Assembly: GCF_000735045.1 (NCBI RefSeq)
Contig: NZ_JPOQ01000074.1
Coordinates: 1 to 64,000 of the forward strand
Reading direction: 5' to 3'
Source: Ferrovum myxofaciens
GTDB taxonomy: Bacteria > Pseudomonadota > Gammaproteobacteria > Burkholderiales > Ferrovaceae
DNA length: 64,000 bases
Part shown: in pieces, positions 1 through 7,133 of the stretch
How positions within the stretch are numbered: position 1 is the first letter of the stretch
Layout: every line of letters starts with the position of its first letter
Program-made: the position numbers and the translations under genes
The notes under the pieces: model-generated
The model's input: only the letters and a program-made list of their open reading frames with translations
Told to the model about the DNA's origin: nothing
The model's database searches: none

Positions 1-1230
1 AGGAAACAGAAGACGTGCGCCCAGACAAAGACGCAAAGCCCATCGCTCAGGCCCTTGGCCGCCCCCCTCCCCCAACCGGACCGGTTGCCCCCAACGCCCC
101 CGAACGCCGGATCCGGGCTGTGGCAAACGCCGATAAAGCGCGTCCAGAGCACCGCGTTCCAAGGGATTTCCTGAAGCTCCGCACACTTCAAAGGAGAAAA
201 TAGTGGGATGCACATCCCACAGTTCCAGGTCACCGCTCCGCTCCAGCCTTGGCATGGATTCCAGGGCTACGGCGGGCCAACGTCCGACCTGCTGTTCTAA
301 TGCCGCCTGAAACCTTGCCAGATATCTGCCCAAACCCTCTTTTGGAACGAGGTGCCAGCGTTTCATTTCCGTCAGCGCCGCAACCCAACGCAACAGGACG
401 CCCACGCCCAAAACCTGTTCCTTCGATTCAAATTCTTTATGACAGGTACGGGAATACAACAACGCCCCCGAAAAAGGAGGCCCTCCGATAAATTTTGACC
501 CCGTGATGGCCACCGGCCAATCCCAGTCCAGATAATCTTTCACCCTCGACCAGGCAACACGTAACTGACAAGCATCCACCAACACGTGAAGTTGCCCAGG
601 ATAACGGGCGACCATTTCCCGCGTGCCGTCCACACCTGGAACCACCTGCCCCGTCTTGGTTCCATCCGTCAGTACCAACAAAACTTGTCTGCCGGACTTC
701 AGCCAAGGAATCACCTGGGTCCAGCACAGTTCATCCCGCAGCGCGGCAGGAATCAAGTCCCCGCTCTTTGCGCGCACCGGCAGGGATATGACCTCTGCCG
801 GCGTGCAACCCAAAGCATTCTGAAGCGCTTCGGGAACCCGACTTCCGGTTTCGCTGCCCTGACACAGGATCAGAACGGGGTTTTTCATCTGTCTGAGCAA
901 ATGCCGCCCTCCCTCGCCCAATGCCCCACTCCCCGATGAATACAGGTTCGCTCCATAATGAACCGCATCAAGTTCCATGACCTGCAACAATTCCTGAGCC
1001 AGGGTTTCTTGGATCTGGCGTCGTTCCGGGTTCTCTGCCACCGTGGGCCACCATTGTCTCAAAACTTGAAAACTTCTCTGGGACAGGGCGGAAGCCGTGG
1101 CCGAACCCCACTCCCCTACCTCGTCCTGGGGTAATGGAGGAATCCCGTAAGCATTGACACCAGTGTATGGGTCGAGGTGCAGACGGGGGTCAGCATCCTC
1201 AGCCAACAAACAGGCAATGCGCTGGTCCAT
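1..1230 (-). CDS. PLP-dependent aminotransferase-like protein (fold type I), truncated by window start
   Basis: The minus-strand frame is open from an ATG at 1230 to base 1 without a stop, giving 410 residues; the C-terminus lies outside the window. An AGGGGA ribosome site precedes the ATG closely. The middle reads like a fold-type-I PLP enzyme: a Ser/Gly-rich loop SSGSGALGEGG near residues 98-108 could bind the cofactor phosphate, VDACQ (Asp219) could hold the pyridine nitrogen, and ITGSKFIGGPPFSG (Lys247, 28 residues later) fits the Schiff-base lysine. The class V aminotransferase/desulfurase group has a similar Asp-Lys spacing, but I cannot name a substrate. It sits downstream of the feo genes on the same strand, with 14 bases between, so it may be read from the feo promoter. 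Function is inferred from motifs only. Confidence 0.75.
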   Translation of the reverse strand, partial: MDQRIACLLAEDADPRLHLDPYTGVNAYGIPPLPQDEVGEWGSATASALSQRSFQVLRQWWPTVAENPERRQIQETLAQELLQVMELDAVHYGANLYSSGSGALGEGGRHLLRQMKNPVLILCQGSETGSRVPEALQNALGCTPAEVISLPVRAKSGDLIPAALRDELCWTQVIPWLKSGRQVLLVLTDGTKTGQVVPGVDGTREMVARYPGQLHVLVDACQLRVAWSRVKDYLDWDWPVAITGSKFIGGPPFSGALLYSRTCHKEFESKEQVLGVGVLLRWVAALTEMKRWHLVPKEGLGRYLARFQAALEQQVGRWPAVALESMPRLERSGDLELWDVHPTIFSFEVCGASGNPLERGALDALYRRLPQPGSGVRGRWGQPVRLGEGGGQGPERWALRLCLGARLLFP

Positions 1231-1244
1231 GCTTCCCCTGTTTT

Positions 1245-1379
1245 TCAGTGATCGGATTTCGTGGGAGGACTGCAACGCTCGCAGTCCTTTCCCGAGCAAT
1301 GGGAACTGAAAAAAACACGACGTATGGAGTAAACGATGGCGGCGGCTACGATGGTCAGGGTGATCAGGGTATCCCACAT
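1245..1379 (-). CDS. FeoB-associated Cys-rich membrane protein (44 aa)
   Basis: This tiny protein starts at ATG 1379, two bases beyond the end of feoB. It has one hydrophobic helix (about residues 4-20, with TLITLTIVAAAIVYSI) and a short tail with three cysteines arranged C-x3-x-C-x2-C (HCSGKDCERC). That layout matches the small Cys-rich membrane proteins often encoded directly after FeoB, which are thought to help ferrous iron transport in place of FeoC; the exact role is not established. A longer reading frame extends upstream to 1523 but overlaps feoB without any homology, so the short start is preferred. It is probably co-transcribed with feoAB. Confidence 0.7.
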   Translation of the reverse strand: MWDTLITLTIVAAAIVYSIRRVFFSSHCSGKDCERCSPPTKSDH

Positions 1380-1381
1380 GG

Positions 1382-3247
1382 TTATGCTCCTGTGAAGGCC
1401 AATGCAACATGATAGGTGATAAAAGCCGCTCCATAAGCCAGTCCGAAGAGATAGACGAGCATGAGAGAGGGGATTCGCCAAGAGCCTGTTTCGCGCCGTA
1501 CCGCGCTCAAGGTGGCGACACATTGGGGGGCATAGACGTACCAGGCCAGTAAGGCCAGTGCAGTGGGTAAACTCCAGGAATGAGCCAGCACGGGCGCGAG
1601 CGCCTCGCTGACGCTGTTACCTCCTTCCCCGGAGAGGGAATAGACTGTACCCAGTGCCCCCACCGCCACTTCCCGTGCGACCATTCCTGGAATCAGCGCA
1701 ATACAGATTTGCCAGTTGAATCCGATGGGGGAAAAAAATACCCCGAGGACCTGGCCGATCATGCCTGCAAAACTGTGGCGGATGGCAGGGCCGACCAGAC
1801 CCGGGGGAGGGGGAGGGAAAGCGCTTAAAAACCAGATGACGATGGTGATGGGCAAAATGATGGTGCCTGTGCGCATGATGAACAGGGCTCCCCGTTCTAC
1901 CAGACCCATGACCAGATTGCGCAGATTGGGCAAGCGGTAGGCAGGCAGTTCCATCATCAAGGCCTGGTAACGATGGCGGGCACGTTGTTTCATGATCAGG
2001 GCAACGCCCATGGCTGAAATGATTCCGGCACAGTAAAGAATGAACAAAACCACCCCTTGCAGGTTGAATAGACCCAGTACCGGACGATTGGGAATGAAGG
2101 CCGAAATCAGCAGTGCATAGACGGGAAGTCGAGCCGAACACGTCATCAGGGGCGCAATCAGGATGGTGGTCAGACGATCCCTTGGGTTCTGAATGGTACG
2201 CGTGGCCATGATGCCAGGAATGGCGCAGGCGAAACTTGACAGGAGCGGGATGAAGGAGCGCCCGGACAGGCCGACGGTGCCCATGACGCGGTCCAGCAGG
2301 AAAGCCGCCCGAGGCAGATAGCCCGAGTCCTCCAAAGCCAGGATGAAGGCAAACAGGATCAGGATTTGGGGCAGAAACATCAGGACACTGCCGGCGCCAT
2401 TCAGGACTCCATCGGCCAGAAGGCTACGCAGCAGGCCGGCGGGCAAGATTTGGTGTACCCAGTTCACGGCTATTCCCACCACTCCCTTGATCAGATCCAT
2501 GGGAATGGTGGCCCAGGTAAAAACCGCCTGAAAAGTCAGGAACAGGACCAGGGCAAGAATGAGCATTCCCCACAAGGGGTGCATGACCACCCGATCGATG
2601 CGCTCGTTCCAGTGGTCATCGCGCTTCGACTCATCGCAGGTCGCTGCCAGAATGGTGCGCACGCGCAACTGAATGGACTGTAGTTCCTGAGGAGTCGGAT
2701 CTTTCCAGGGCACGGTTCTTGCCGGAACGGCGAAGGGCGTATTTTGGTCGATGAAGGCCACCAGACCGGCTGCTCCGCCACTGTCCACTGCGATGGTTTC
2801 CACCACAGGCAGATCGAGTTCGCGGGACAAGGCGGGAACATCGATGAGGATACCGTGGCTCCGTGCCAGATCCATCATGTTGAGGGCCAGAACCAGAGGG
2901 CGTCCCAGGCGTTTCAGTTCCAGTACCAGACGCAGGTGCAGACGCAGGTTGGTGGCATCTACCACGCAGACCAGCAATTCCGGCGGGGTTTCCTCCTGCA
3001 ACTGACCCAGGACAGCTCGGCGCGTGATGGATTCATCGAGAGAGGTGGGGGTCAGGCTATAGGTGCCTGGCAAGTCCACGATTTGAATTCGCTTGCCCTG
3101 AGGTGAAGTGAGAGAACCTTCCTTGCGTTCCACGGTGACGCCTGCATAGTTGGCCACTTTCTGGTGGCTTCCCGTGAGTCGGTTGAACAGGGCTGTTTTC
3201 CCGCAATTGGGAGCCCCAACCAGCGCAGCAACCGTGGAATGACTCAT
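1382..3247 (-). CDS. feoB: Ferrous iron transporter FeoB
   Basis: FeoB is the inner-membrane Fe(II) permease with an N-terminal GTPase. The 621-residue protein shows the G1 loop GAPNCGKT (residues 11-18), the G3 motif DLPGT (58-62) and the G4 motif NMMD (123-126), followed by a helical insertion and a long membrane part with Gate-like repeats (PLLSSFACAIPGIMATR and a second region with PGMVAREV). The length fits the shorter proteobacterial FeoB proteins rather than the ~770-residue E. coli form. Its ATG overlaps the feoA stop by four bases, which suggests translational coupling, and a Cys-rich partner gene follows. Expression is probably under the feoA promoter with its Fur-like box. Confidence 0.95.
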   Translation of the reverse strand: MSHSTVAALVGAPNCGKTALFNRLTGSHQKVANYAGVTVERKEGSLTSPQGKRIQIVDLPGTYSLTPTSLDESITRRAVLGQLQEETPPELLVCVVDATNLRLHLRLVLELKRLGRPLVLALNMMDLARSHGILIDVPALSRELDLPVVETIAVDSGGAAGLVAFIDQNTPFAVPARTVPWKDPTPQELQSIQLRVRTILAATCDESKRDDHWNERIDRVVMHPLWGMLILALVLFLTFQAVFTWATIPMDLIKGVVGIAVNWVHQILPAGLLRSLLADGVLNGAGSVLMFLPQILILFAFILALEDSGYLPRAAFLLDRVMGTVGLSGRSFIPLLSSFACAIPGIMATRTIQNPRDRLTTILIAPLMTCSARLPVYALLISAFIPNRPVLGLFNLQGVVLFILYCAGIISAMGVALIMKQRARHRYQALMMELPAYRLPNLRNLVMGLVERGALFIMRTGTIILPITIVIWFLSAFPPPPPGLVGPAIRHSFAGMIGQVLGVFFSPIGFNWQICIALIPGMVAREVAVGALGTVYSLSGEGGNSVSEALAPVLAHSWSLPTALALLAWYVYAPQCVATLSAVRRETGSWRIPSLMLVYLFGLAYGAAFITYHVALAFTGA

Positions 3248-3516
3248 GCGTCGTCCCGAATGACCTTGATCGCTGCCGCTTCGGTTCGGCGCAAGGCGAA
3301 TGTGGAATTTCCCACCCGTACGGCAATGGGGTCCCCGCTGGGGAAACCGCGCCGGATCACACGCAGATGCTCTCCAGGAATGAAGCCCAGTTCCACGAGG
3401 CGACGCACGCCCTCCTCGCCCAGACGGACATCTGCTCCCTCGTCCAGGCTGACCTGGGTAATGGTGCCGGATTCTCCAGGAGCCATATGGGTGACGCGAA
3501 AGATTCGGTTTTTCAT
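3244..3516 (-). CDS. feoA: Ferrous iron transport protein FeoA
   Basis: This 90-residue protein has the SH3-like FeoA core: a hydrophobic strand-rich domain with LVELGFIPGEHLRVI and a final strand pair around IAVRVGNSTFALRR. FeoA is a cytoplasmic partner of FeoB that is needed for iron uptake. The gene heads a minus-strand operon (feoA, feoB, Cys-rich protein). A promoter-like pair TTGCAA/TAAAAT lies 26-55 bases upstream, with a Fur-like sequence between the two boxes. A GGGGG ribosome site sits about 11 bases before the ATG, a little far. The gene is divergent from mraZ. Confidence 0.9.
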   Translation of the reverse strand: MKNRIFRVTHMAPGESGTITQVSLDEGADVRLGEEGVRRLVELGFIPGEHLRVIRRGFPSGDPIAVRVGNSTFALRRTEAAAIKVIRDDA

Positions 3517-3541
3517 GAATGCATAAACCCCCTATGGAGAG

Positions 3542-3571
3542 ATTTTAAACGAGAATGCTTCCTATTTGCAA
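3542..3571 (-). promoter_or_regulatory. feoA promoter with Fur-like box
   Basis: On the minus strand TTGCAA (3571-3566) and TAAAAT (3547-3542) are separated by 18 bases, close to sigma-70 spacing, and end 25 bases before feoA. The 19 bases between and across them (3551-3569) match the classical 19-base Fur consensus at 12 positions by my count. The position would let Fur block RNA polymerase. The box is inferred from pattern and context, not proven. Confidence 0.5.
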
Positions 3572-3632
3572 GTTCAGAGTCTGCCCTATAAAAAATGGTT
3601 CCCATCCTTCGGTTTTTTGAGGGGTTTCTCCC

Positions 3633-3661
3633 TTGACCCGCATCATTGCTTAGCCTATAGT
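3633..3661 (+). promoter_or_regulatory. Sigma-70 promoter of the dcw cluster (Pmra)
   Basis: TTGACC at 3633-3638 and TATAGT at 3656-3661 are separated by exactly 17 bases, each one mismatch from the sigma-70 consensus. This is the strongest promoter I see in the window, and it drives mraZ and the division/cell wall genes behind it. The MraZ repeat array begins at the end of the -10 box. Confidence 0.8.
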
Positions 3662-3714
3662 GGCGAAAAGTAGGAATTAATGGGAATTTGTGGGGGGAAC
3701 TTTTCCGGTTGGGG
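3661..3714 (+). promoter_or_regulatory. MraZ operator: phased TGGGN-like repeats
   Basis: Pentamers start every 10 bases: TGGCG at 3661, TAGGA at 3671, TGGGA at 3681, TGGGG at 3691, plus another TGGGG at 3710 that is one base out of phase and overlaps the mraZ ribosome site. MraZ is known to bind direct TGGG-type repeats with a 10-base period upstream of its own gene, so this is a self-regulation site. Confidence 0.7.
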
Positions 3715-3719
3715 GGTAT

Positions 3720-4166
3720 GTGTTCCAAGGGCCATCAGAAATCAGCCTGGATTCCAAAGGACGGCTAGCGATTCCCACGCGCTACCGCGAGATTCTTCGC
3801 GCCCAATCGGAAGGGCAGTTGGTGATTACAGCTCATCCTCATCGTTGCCTTCTCCTCTATCCTCGTCCCGCCTGGGAACCCATTCGGGATGCCATCATGA
3901 AAACTTCCGGTTTGGATCGTCAAACCACTTTGCTTCAGGGATTATTGGTGGGGCATGCCGACGATGTGGAAATGGACAGTGCCGGACGGGTATTGGTGTC
4001 GGCGGCCTTGCGTCGTTTTTCCCGCATAGAGCGAGAGGTAATGATGTTCGGACAGGGCAGTCACTTCAAATTGTGGGCACCGGCTGCCTGGGAAGAACAG
4101 TTTGCCGAAATCGAGCGTCTGGGGGCTGGCTTGGTGCCCGCCGGCCTGGAATCCCTTTCTTTCTGA
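3720..4166 (+). CDS. mraZ: Transcriptional regulator MraZ
   Basis: MraZ is a ring-forming DNA-binding protein of the AbrB-like fold that controls the dcw promoter. I place the start at GTG 3720, so the protein begins MFQGPSEISLD, matching the family's usual MF-x-G start, with a G-rich ribosome site (3711-3716) just before it. This gives 148 residues, the usual length. Two SpoVT/AbrB-type halves are visible, each with the D-x-x-GR motif (LDSKGRLAIP near residue 10 and MDSAGRVLVS in the second half). A frame-extending ATG at 3690 lies inside the operator repeats and is unlikely. The gene heads the dcw cluster; rsmH starts 5 bases after its stop. Confidence 0.93.
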   Translation: MFQGPSEISLDSKGRLAIPTRYREILRAQSEGQLVITAHPHRCLLLYPRPAWEPIRDAIMKTSGLDRQTTLLQGLLVGHADDVEMDSAGRVLVSAALRRFSRIEREVMMFGQGSHFKLWAPAAWEEQFAEIERLGAGLVPAGLESLSF

Positions 4167-4171
4167 TCCTC

Positions 4172-5116
4172 ATGGCCCAGTCATTCCATTCCGATATCCA
4201 TCACAGTGTCCTGCTCCAGGAAGCGGTGCAGGCACTTGATCTGCGTCCGGAGGGTATTTATGTGGATGGTACCTTTGGGCGCGGAGGGCATAGTCAGCGC
4301 ATTTTGCAGGAAATGGCTCCCACCGGCCAGATCGTGGCCCTGGATCGGGATCCGGCTGCCATCGCCGCAGGCCGACAAGCACTGCAGGATCCGCGCATGA
4401 TTTTGCGTCAAGCGCGCTTCTCTCAACTGGAAGAGGTCCTTCTCTCTTTGGGGATCACGGGGGTGGACGGGATCCTTCTGGATCTGGGTGTCTCTTCACC
4501 CCAACTGGATCAAGCTGAACGTGGATTCAGTTTCCGTCAGGAAGGTCCCCTCGATATGCGGATGGATCCGGGTGAAGGGATGACGGCTGCGACCTGGCTC
4601 AATCAGGTGGATGAAAAAGAACTGGCCGAGGTCATTCACAAACTGGGTGAAGAGCGTTTCGCCCGCCAGGTGGCCCGTGCCATCATTCAGGCCCGTGCCC
4701 AGCGACCACTGGAAACCACCCGTCAACTGGCTCAAATCGTGGCCACCGCCGTGCGCACGCGGGAAGTGGGGCAGGATCCGGCAACCCGAACATTTCAGGC
4801 GATTCGTCTGCACATCAACCGCGAACTGGATGAATTGGCGGCGGTGCTTCCTCAGGCGCTGCGTGTATTGAAGAGCGGAGGGCGCCTGGTTATCATCAGT
4901 TTCCACTCCCTCGAAGACCGGTTGGTTAAACATTGTTTTCAGGCCCATTCTCGTCCACCAGAAATTCCTCGGGGCATGGCCGTGCGCGAATCCGATCGGC
5001 CTGCACCGCTTTTGCGTTTGGTGGGGCGGGCTCAACGTGCCGGTCGTGCCGAGGTGGTTCGTAACCCCCGTAGCCGGAGTGCCATTCTGCGCGTTGCGGA
5101 AAGGACGGGCGCATGA
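4172..5116 (+). CDS. rsmH: 16S rRNA (cytosine1402-N4)-methyltransferase RsmH
   Basis: RsmH (MraW) uses SAM to methylate N4 of C1402 in 16S rRNA. The 314-residue protein starts MAQSFHSDIHHSVLLQEAV; the HHSVLL motif and the SAM loop VDGTFGRGGH (residues 31-40) are typical, as are LDLGVSSPQLD, the RMD segment and the late SFHSLEDR motif. The frame is open further upstream to 3680 but that part overlaps mraZ, so ATG 4172 is chosen. The stop overlaps the ftsL start by four bases. Confidence 0.96.
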   Translation: MAQSFHSDIHHSVLLQEAVQALDLRPEGIYVDGTFGRGGHSQRILQEMAPTGQIVALDRDPAAIAAGRQALQDPRMILRQARFSQLEEVLLSLGITGVDGILLDLGVSSPQLDQAERGFSFRQEGPLDMRMDPGEGMTAATWLNQVDEKELAEVIHKLGEERFARQVARAIIQARAQRPLETTRQLAQIVATAVRTREVGQDPATRTFQAIRLHINRELDELAAVLPQALRVLKSGGRLVIISFHSLEDRLVKHCFQAHSRPPEIPRGMAVRESDRPAPLLRLVGRAQRAGRAEVVRNPRSRSAILRVAERTGA

Positions 5117-5400
5117 CACGACGCGATGTACTGCTCTTTCTGTTGGTTATGGTCCTGGCTCTGGGTGTGATTCAAAGCCAGCAAGAGACCCGCCGCCGGT
5201 ATATCGATTTGCAACAGGAAAAGGACCGTCAGGTGCAGTTACAAACCGAGGACGATCAGTTGCAGATCGAGGAGGGCACACTTTCTGCCAGTCACCGCAT
5301 TGAAGCCCATGCCCTGCATGAACTCGGCATGCAATTGCCTACCCCCGCCCAGAAACATTTGCTGGTGGTGGCTCCACTGGCCCGAGGTGAGACGCGGTGA
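5113..5400 (+). CDS. ftsL: Cell division protein FtsL
   Basis: FtsL is a small bitopic protein of the divisome that joins FtsB and FtsQ and activates FtsWI. The 95-residue protein has a short cytoplasmic start (MTRR), one membrane helix (about residues 6-22) and a periplasmic heptad-like segment (QQETRRRYIDLQQEKDR onward) that should form the coiled coil. Sequence conservation in this family is low, so the call leans on position between rsmH and ftsI. Both gene borders overlap their neighbours by four bases. Confidence 0.88.
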   Translation: MTRRDVLLFLLVMVLALGVIQSQQETRRRYIDLQQEKDRQVQLQTEDDQLQIEEGTLSASHRIEAHALHELGMQLPTPAQKHLLVVAPLARGETR

Positions 5401-7133
5401 AAATGCGTAAGGGGATTCCCAAGGTCGGGAAACTGGAAATTCGACTGGAACGCTGGCGTTCATTCCTGATCCAGGGGCTATTGTTGAGCGGTTTTCTGGT
5501 GCTGGGCGTGCGTGCCTTCTGGTTGCAGGGGATACATGCAAATTTTCTGCAACAGAAAGGTGAAGAGCGCTACAGTCGGGTTCTGCCGATTCCTGCCAGT
5601 CGGGGCATCATTCGTGACCGCAATGGACAGGCTCTGGCCATCAGTATTCCCGCCGTATCGGTTTGGGCCAATCGAGAAGATCTTGAGATCGATGGGGCCC
5701 AACGCATCGCACTGGCCCACCTTCTGAACGAAAATCCTGTGGAAATTGCGCGCCGTTTGAAAGGTGAGGATGGGGTCGTGTACCTGAAACGGCAATTGCC
5801 GCTGGATGAGGCCCAGCGCGTGATGGATCTAAAGATCCCCGGAATCTATCTGCAGCATGGTTTTCATCGAGCCTATCCAAAATCCAGTGAAATGGCGCAT
5901 CTCGTGGGCTTTACAGATGCGGATGACAAGGGTCAGGAAGGGGTGGAACTGACTTATCAGGCGCAACTCCAGGGATTGGCGGGCGCCCGTCGGGTGATTC
6001 GGGACCGGGCCGGGCATGTGATTGAAGATGTGGAAAACATTCGCTCGCCCCGTCAGGGACAAGATGTCTTGTTGAGCGTGGATGCGCGCATCCAGCACCT
6101 GGCCGCACGCGAACTTCATCGGGCTATTGAATCCAGTCACGCCAAGGCCGGGGCCATCGTGGTGCTGGACAGCCGTACCGGCGAGGTGCTGGCACTGGTC
6201 AACAGCCCTGACTATGATCCCAATCAACGGGGTGGCTTGTCAGGAACGGAATTACGCAACCGCGCCATTACAGATACCTATGAACCGGGTTCGACCATTA
6301 AACCTTTTACCATTGCAACCGCCTTGGAAGTCGGAAAAATTCGACCCGATACGGTGATTTCAACCCACGGAGGGGTGTTGGCCATTGGCAATCATCTGAT
6401 TCATGATGATCATGTGGCCGAATCCTATACCGTCTCTGAAGTGATCGAACATTCCAGCAATGTGGGCGCCGCACGGATTGCCCTGGATTTGCCTCCGGTA
6501 AAGATGTGGGATCTCTTCACGGATGTGGGATTTGGCCAGAAACCTCGACTGGGCTTCCCCGGAGAGGCCGGGGGGCGGCTGCGTCCCTATCAGAACTGGA
6601 AGCCCATCGAACAGGCAACGATGGCCTTTGGCAATGGCATGAGCGTGAGTTTGGTACAGATGGCGCGGGCATATACCGTATTTCCCAATGATGGAATCTT
6701 GCGCCCTCTGTCCTTGATCAAGGTGAGTGCCCTTCCTCCAGGACGTCCGGTATTGTCTGTGCGCACGGCACGGGAAGTCACGGCCATGCTTGAAACCGTG
6801 GTGAGCGCAGAAGGAACGGCTCCTGAGGCACGGGTCGCAGGCTACCGGGTGGCGGGTAAGACAGGCACCGCCCATAAGGTCGTGGGGGGGCGGTATGTGA
6901 ACAAGTATGTGGCGTCTTTCATCGGTTTTGCTCCGGTTTCCGCACCGCGCATCGTGGTGGCCGTCATGATCGATGAACCCGCGGGGAGTCGTTACTATGG
7001 GGGACAGGTGGCGGCTCCGGTATTTTCTGCACTGACCGGCGAAATCATGCAACTTCTGGACATTCCCCCCGATGCGCCAGAGCCCCCCACCATAGCCGGT
7101 TCTCCCGCTGTAACCGGGGGCCACCATACATGA
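5397..7133 (+). CDS. ftsI: Division-specific peptidoglycan transpeptidase FtsI (PBP3)
   Basis: FtsI cross-links septal peptidoglycan in the periplasm. The 578-residue protein has a single N-terminal membrane helix (about residues 24-44), a pedestal domain, then a transpeptidase domain with the three class B PBP motifs: S-T-I-K at 299-302 (catalytic Ser299), S-S-N at 353-355 and K-T-G-T at 488-491. The start is a GTG overlapping the ftsL stop; an in-frame ATG follows at 5403. Its stop overlaps the murE start by four bases. Confidence 0.96.
   Translation: MKMRKGIPKVGKLEIRLERWRSFLIQGLLLSGFLVLGVRAFWLQGIHANFLQQKGEERYSRVLPIPASRGIIRDRNGQALAISIPAVSVWANREDLEIDGAQRIALAHLLNENPVEIARRLKGEDGVVYLKRQLPLDEAQRVMDLKIPGIYLQHGFHRAYPKSSEMAHLVGFTDADDKGQEGVELTYQAQLQGLAGARRVIRDRAGHVIEDVENIRSPRQGQDVLLSVDARIQHLAARELHRAIESSHAKAGAIVVLDSRTGEVLALVNSPDYDPNQRGGLSGTELRNRAITDTYEPGSTIKPFTIATALEVGKIRPDTVISTHGGVLAIGNHLIHDDHVAESYTVSEVIEHSSNVGAARIALDLPPVKMWDLFTDVGFGQKPRLGFPGEAGGRLRPYQNWKPIEQATMAFGNGMSVSLVQMARAYTVFPNDGILRPLSLIKVSALPPGRPVLSVRTAREVTAMLETVVSAEGTAPEARVAGYRVAGKTGTAHKVVGGRYVNKYVASFIGFAPVSAPRIVVAVMIDEPAGSRYYGGQVAAPVFSALTGEIMQLLDIPPDAPEPPTIAGSPAVTGGHHT

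Noticed and set aside
249-939. Plus-strand frames of 60-117 codons in the first kilobase
   Set aside because: The minus strand is open over the whole 1230 bases with good PLP-enzyme landmarks, so these are shadows.
3690-3719. Upstream ATG start for mraZ
   Set aside because: It lies inside the operator repeats, lacks the family's MF start and has no ribosome site, whereas GTG 3720 has all three in its favour.
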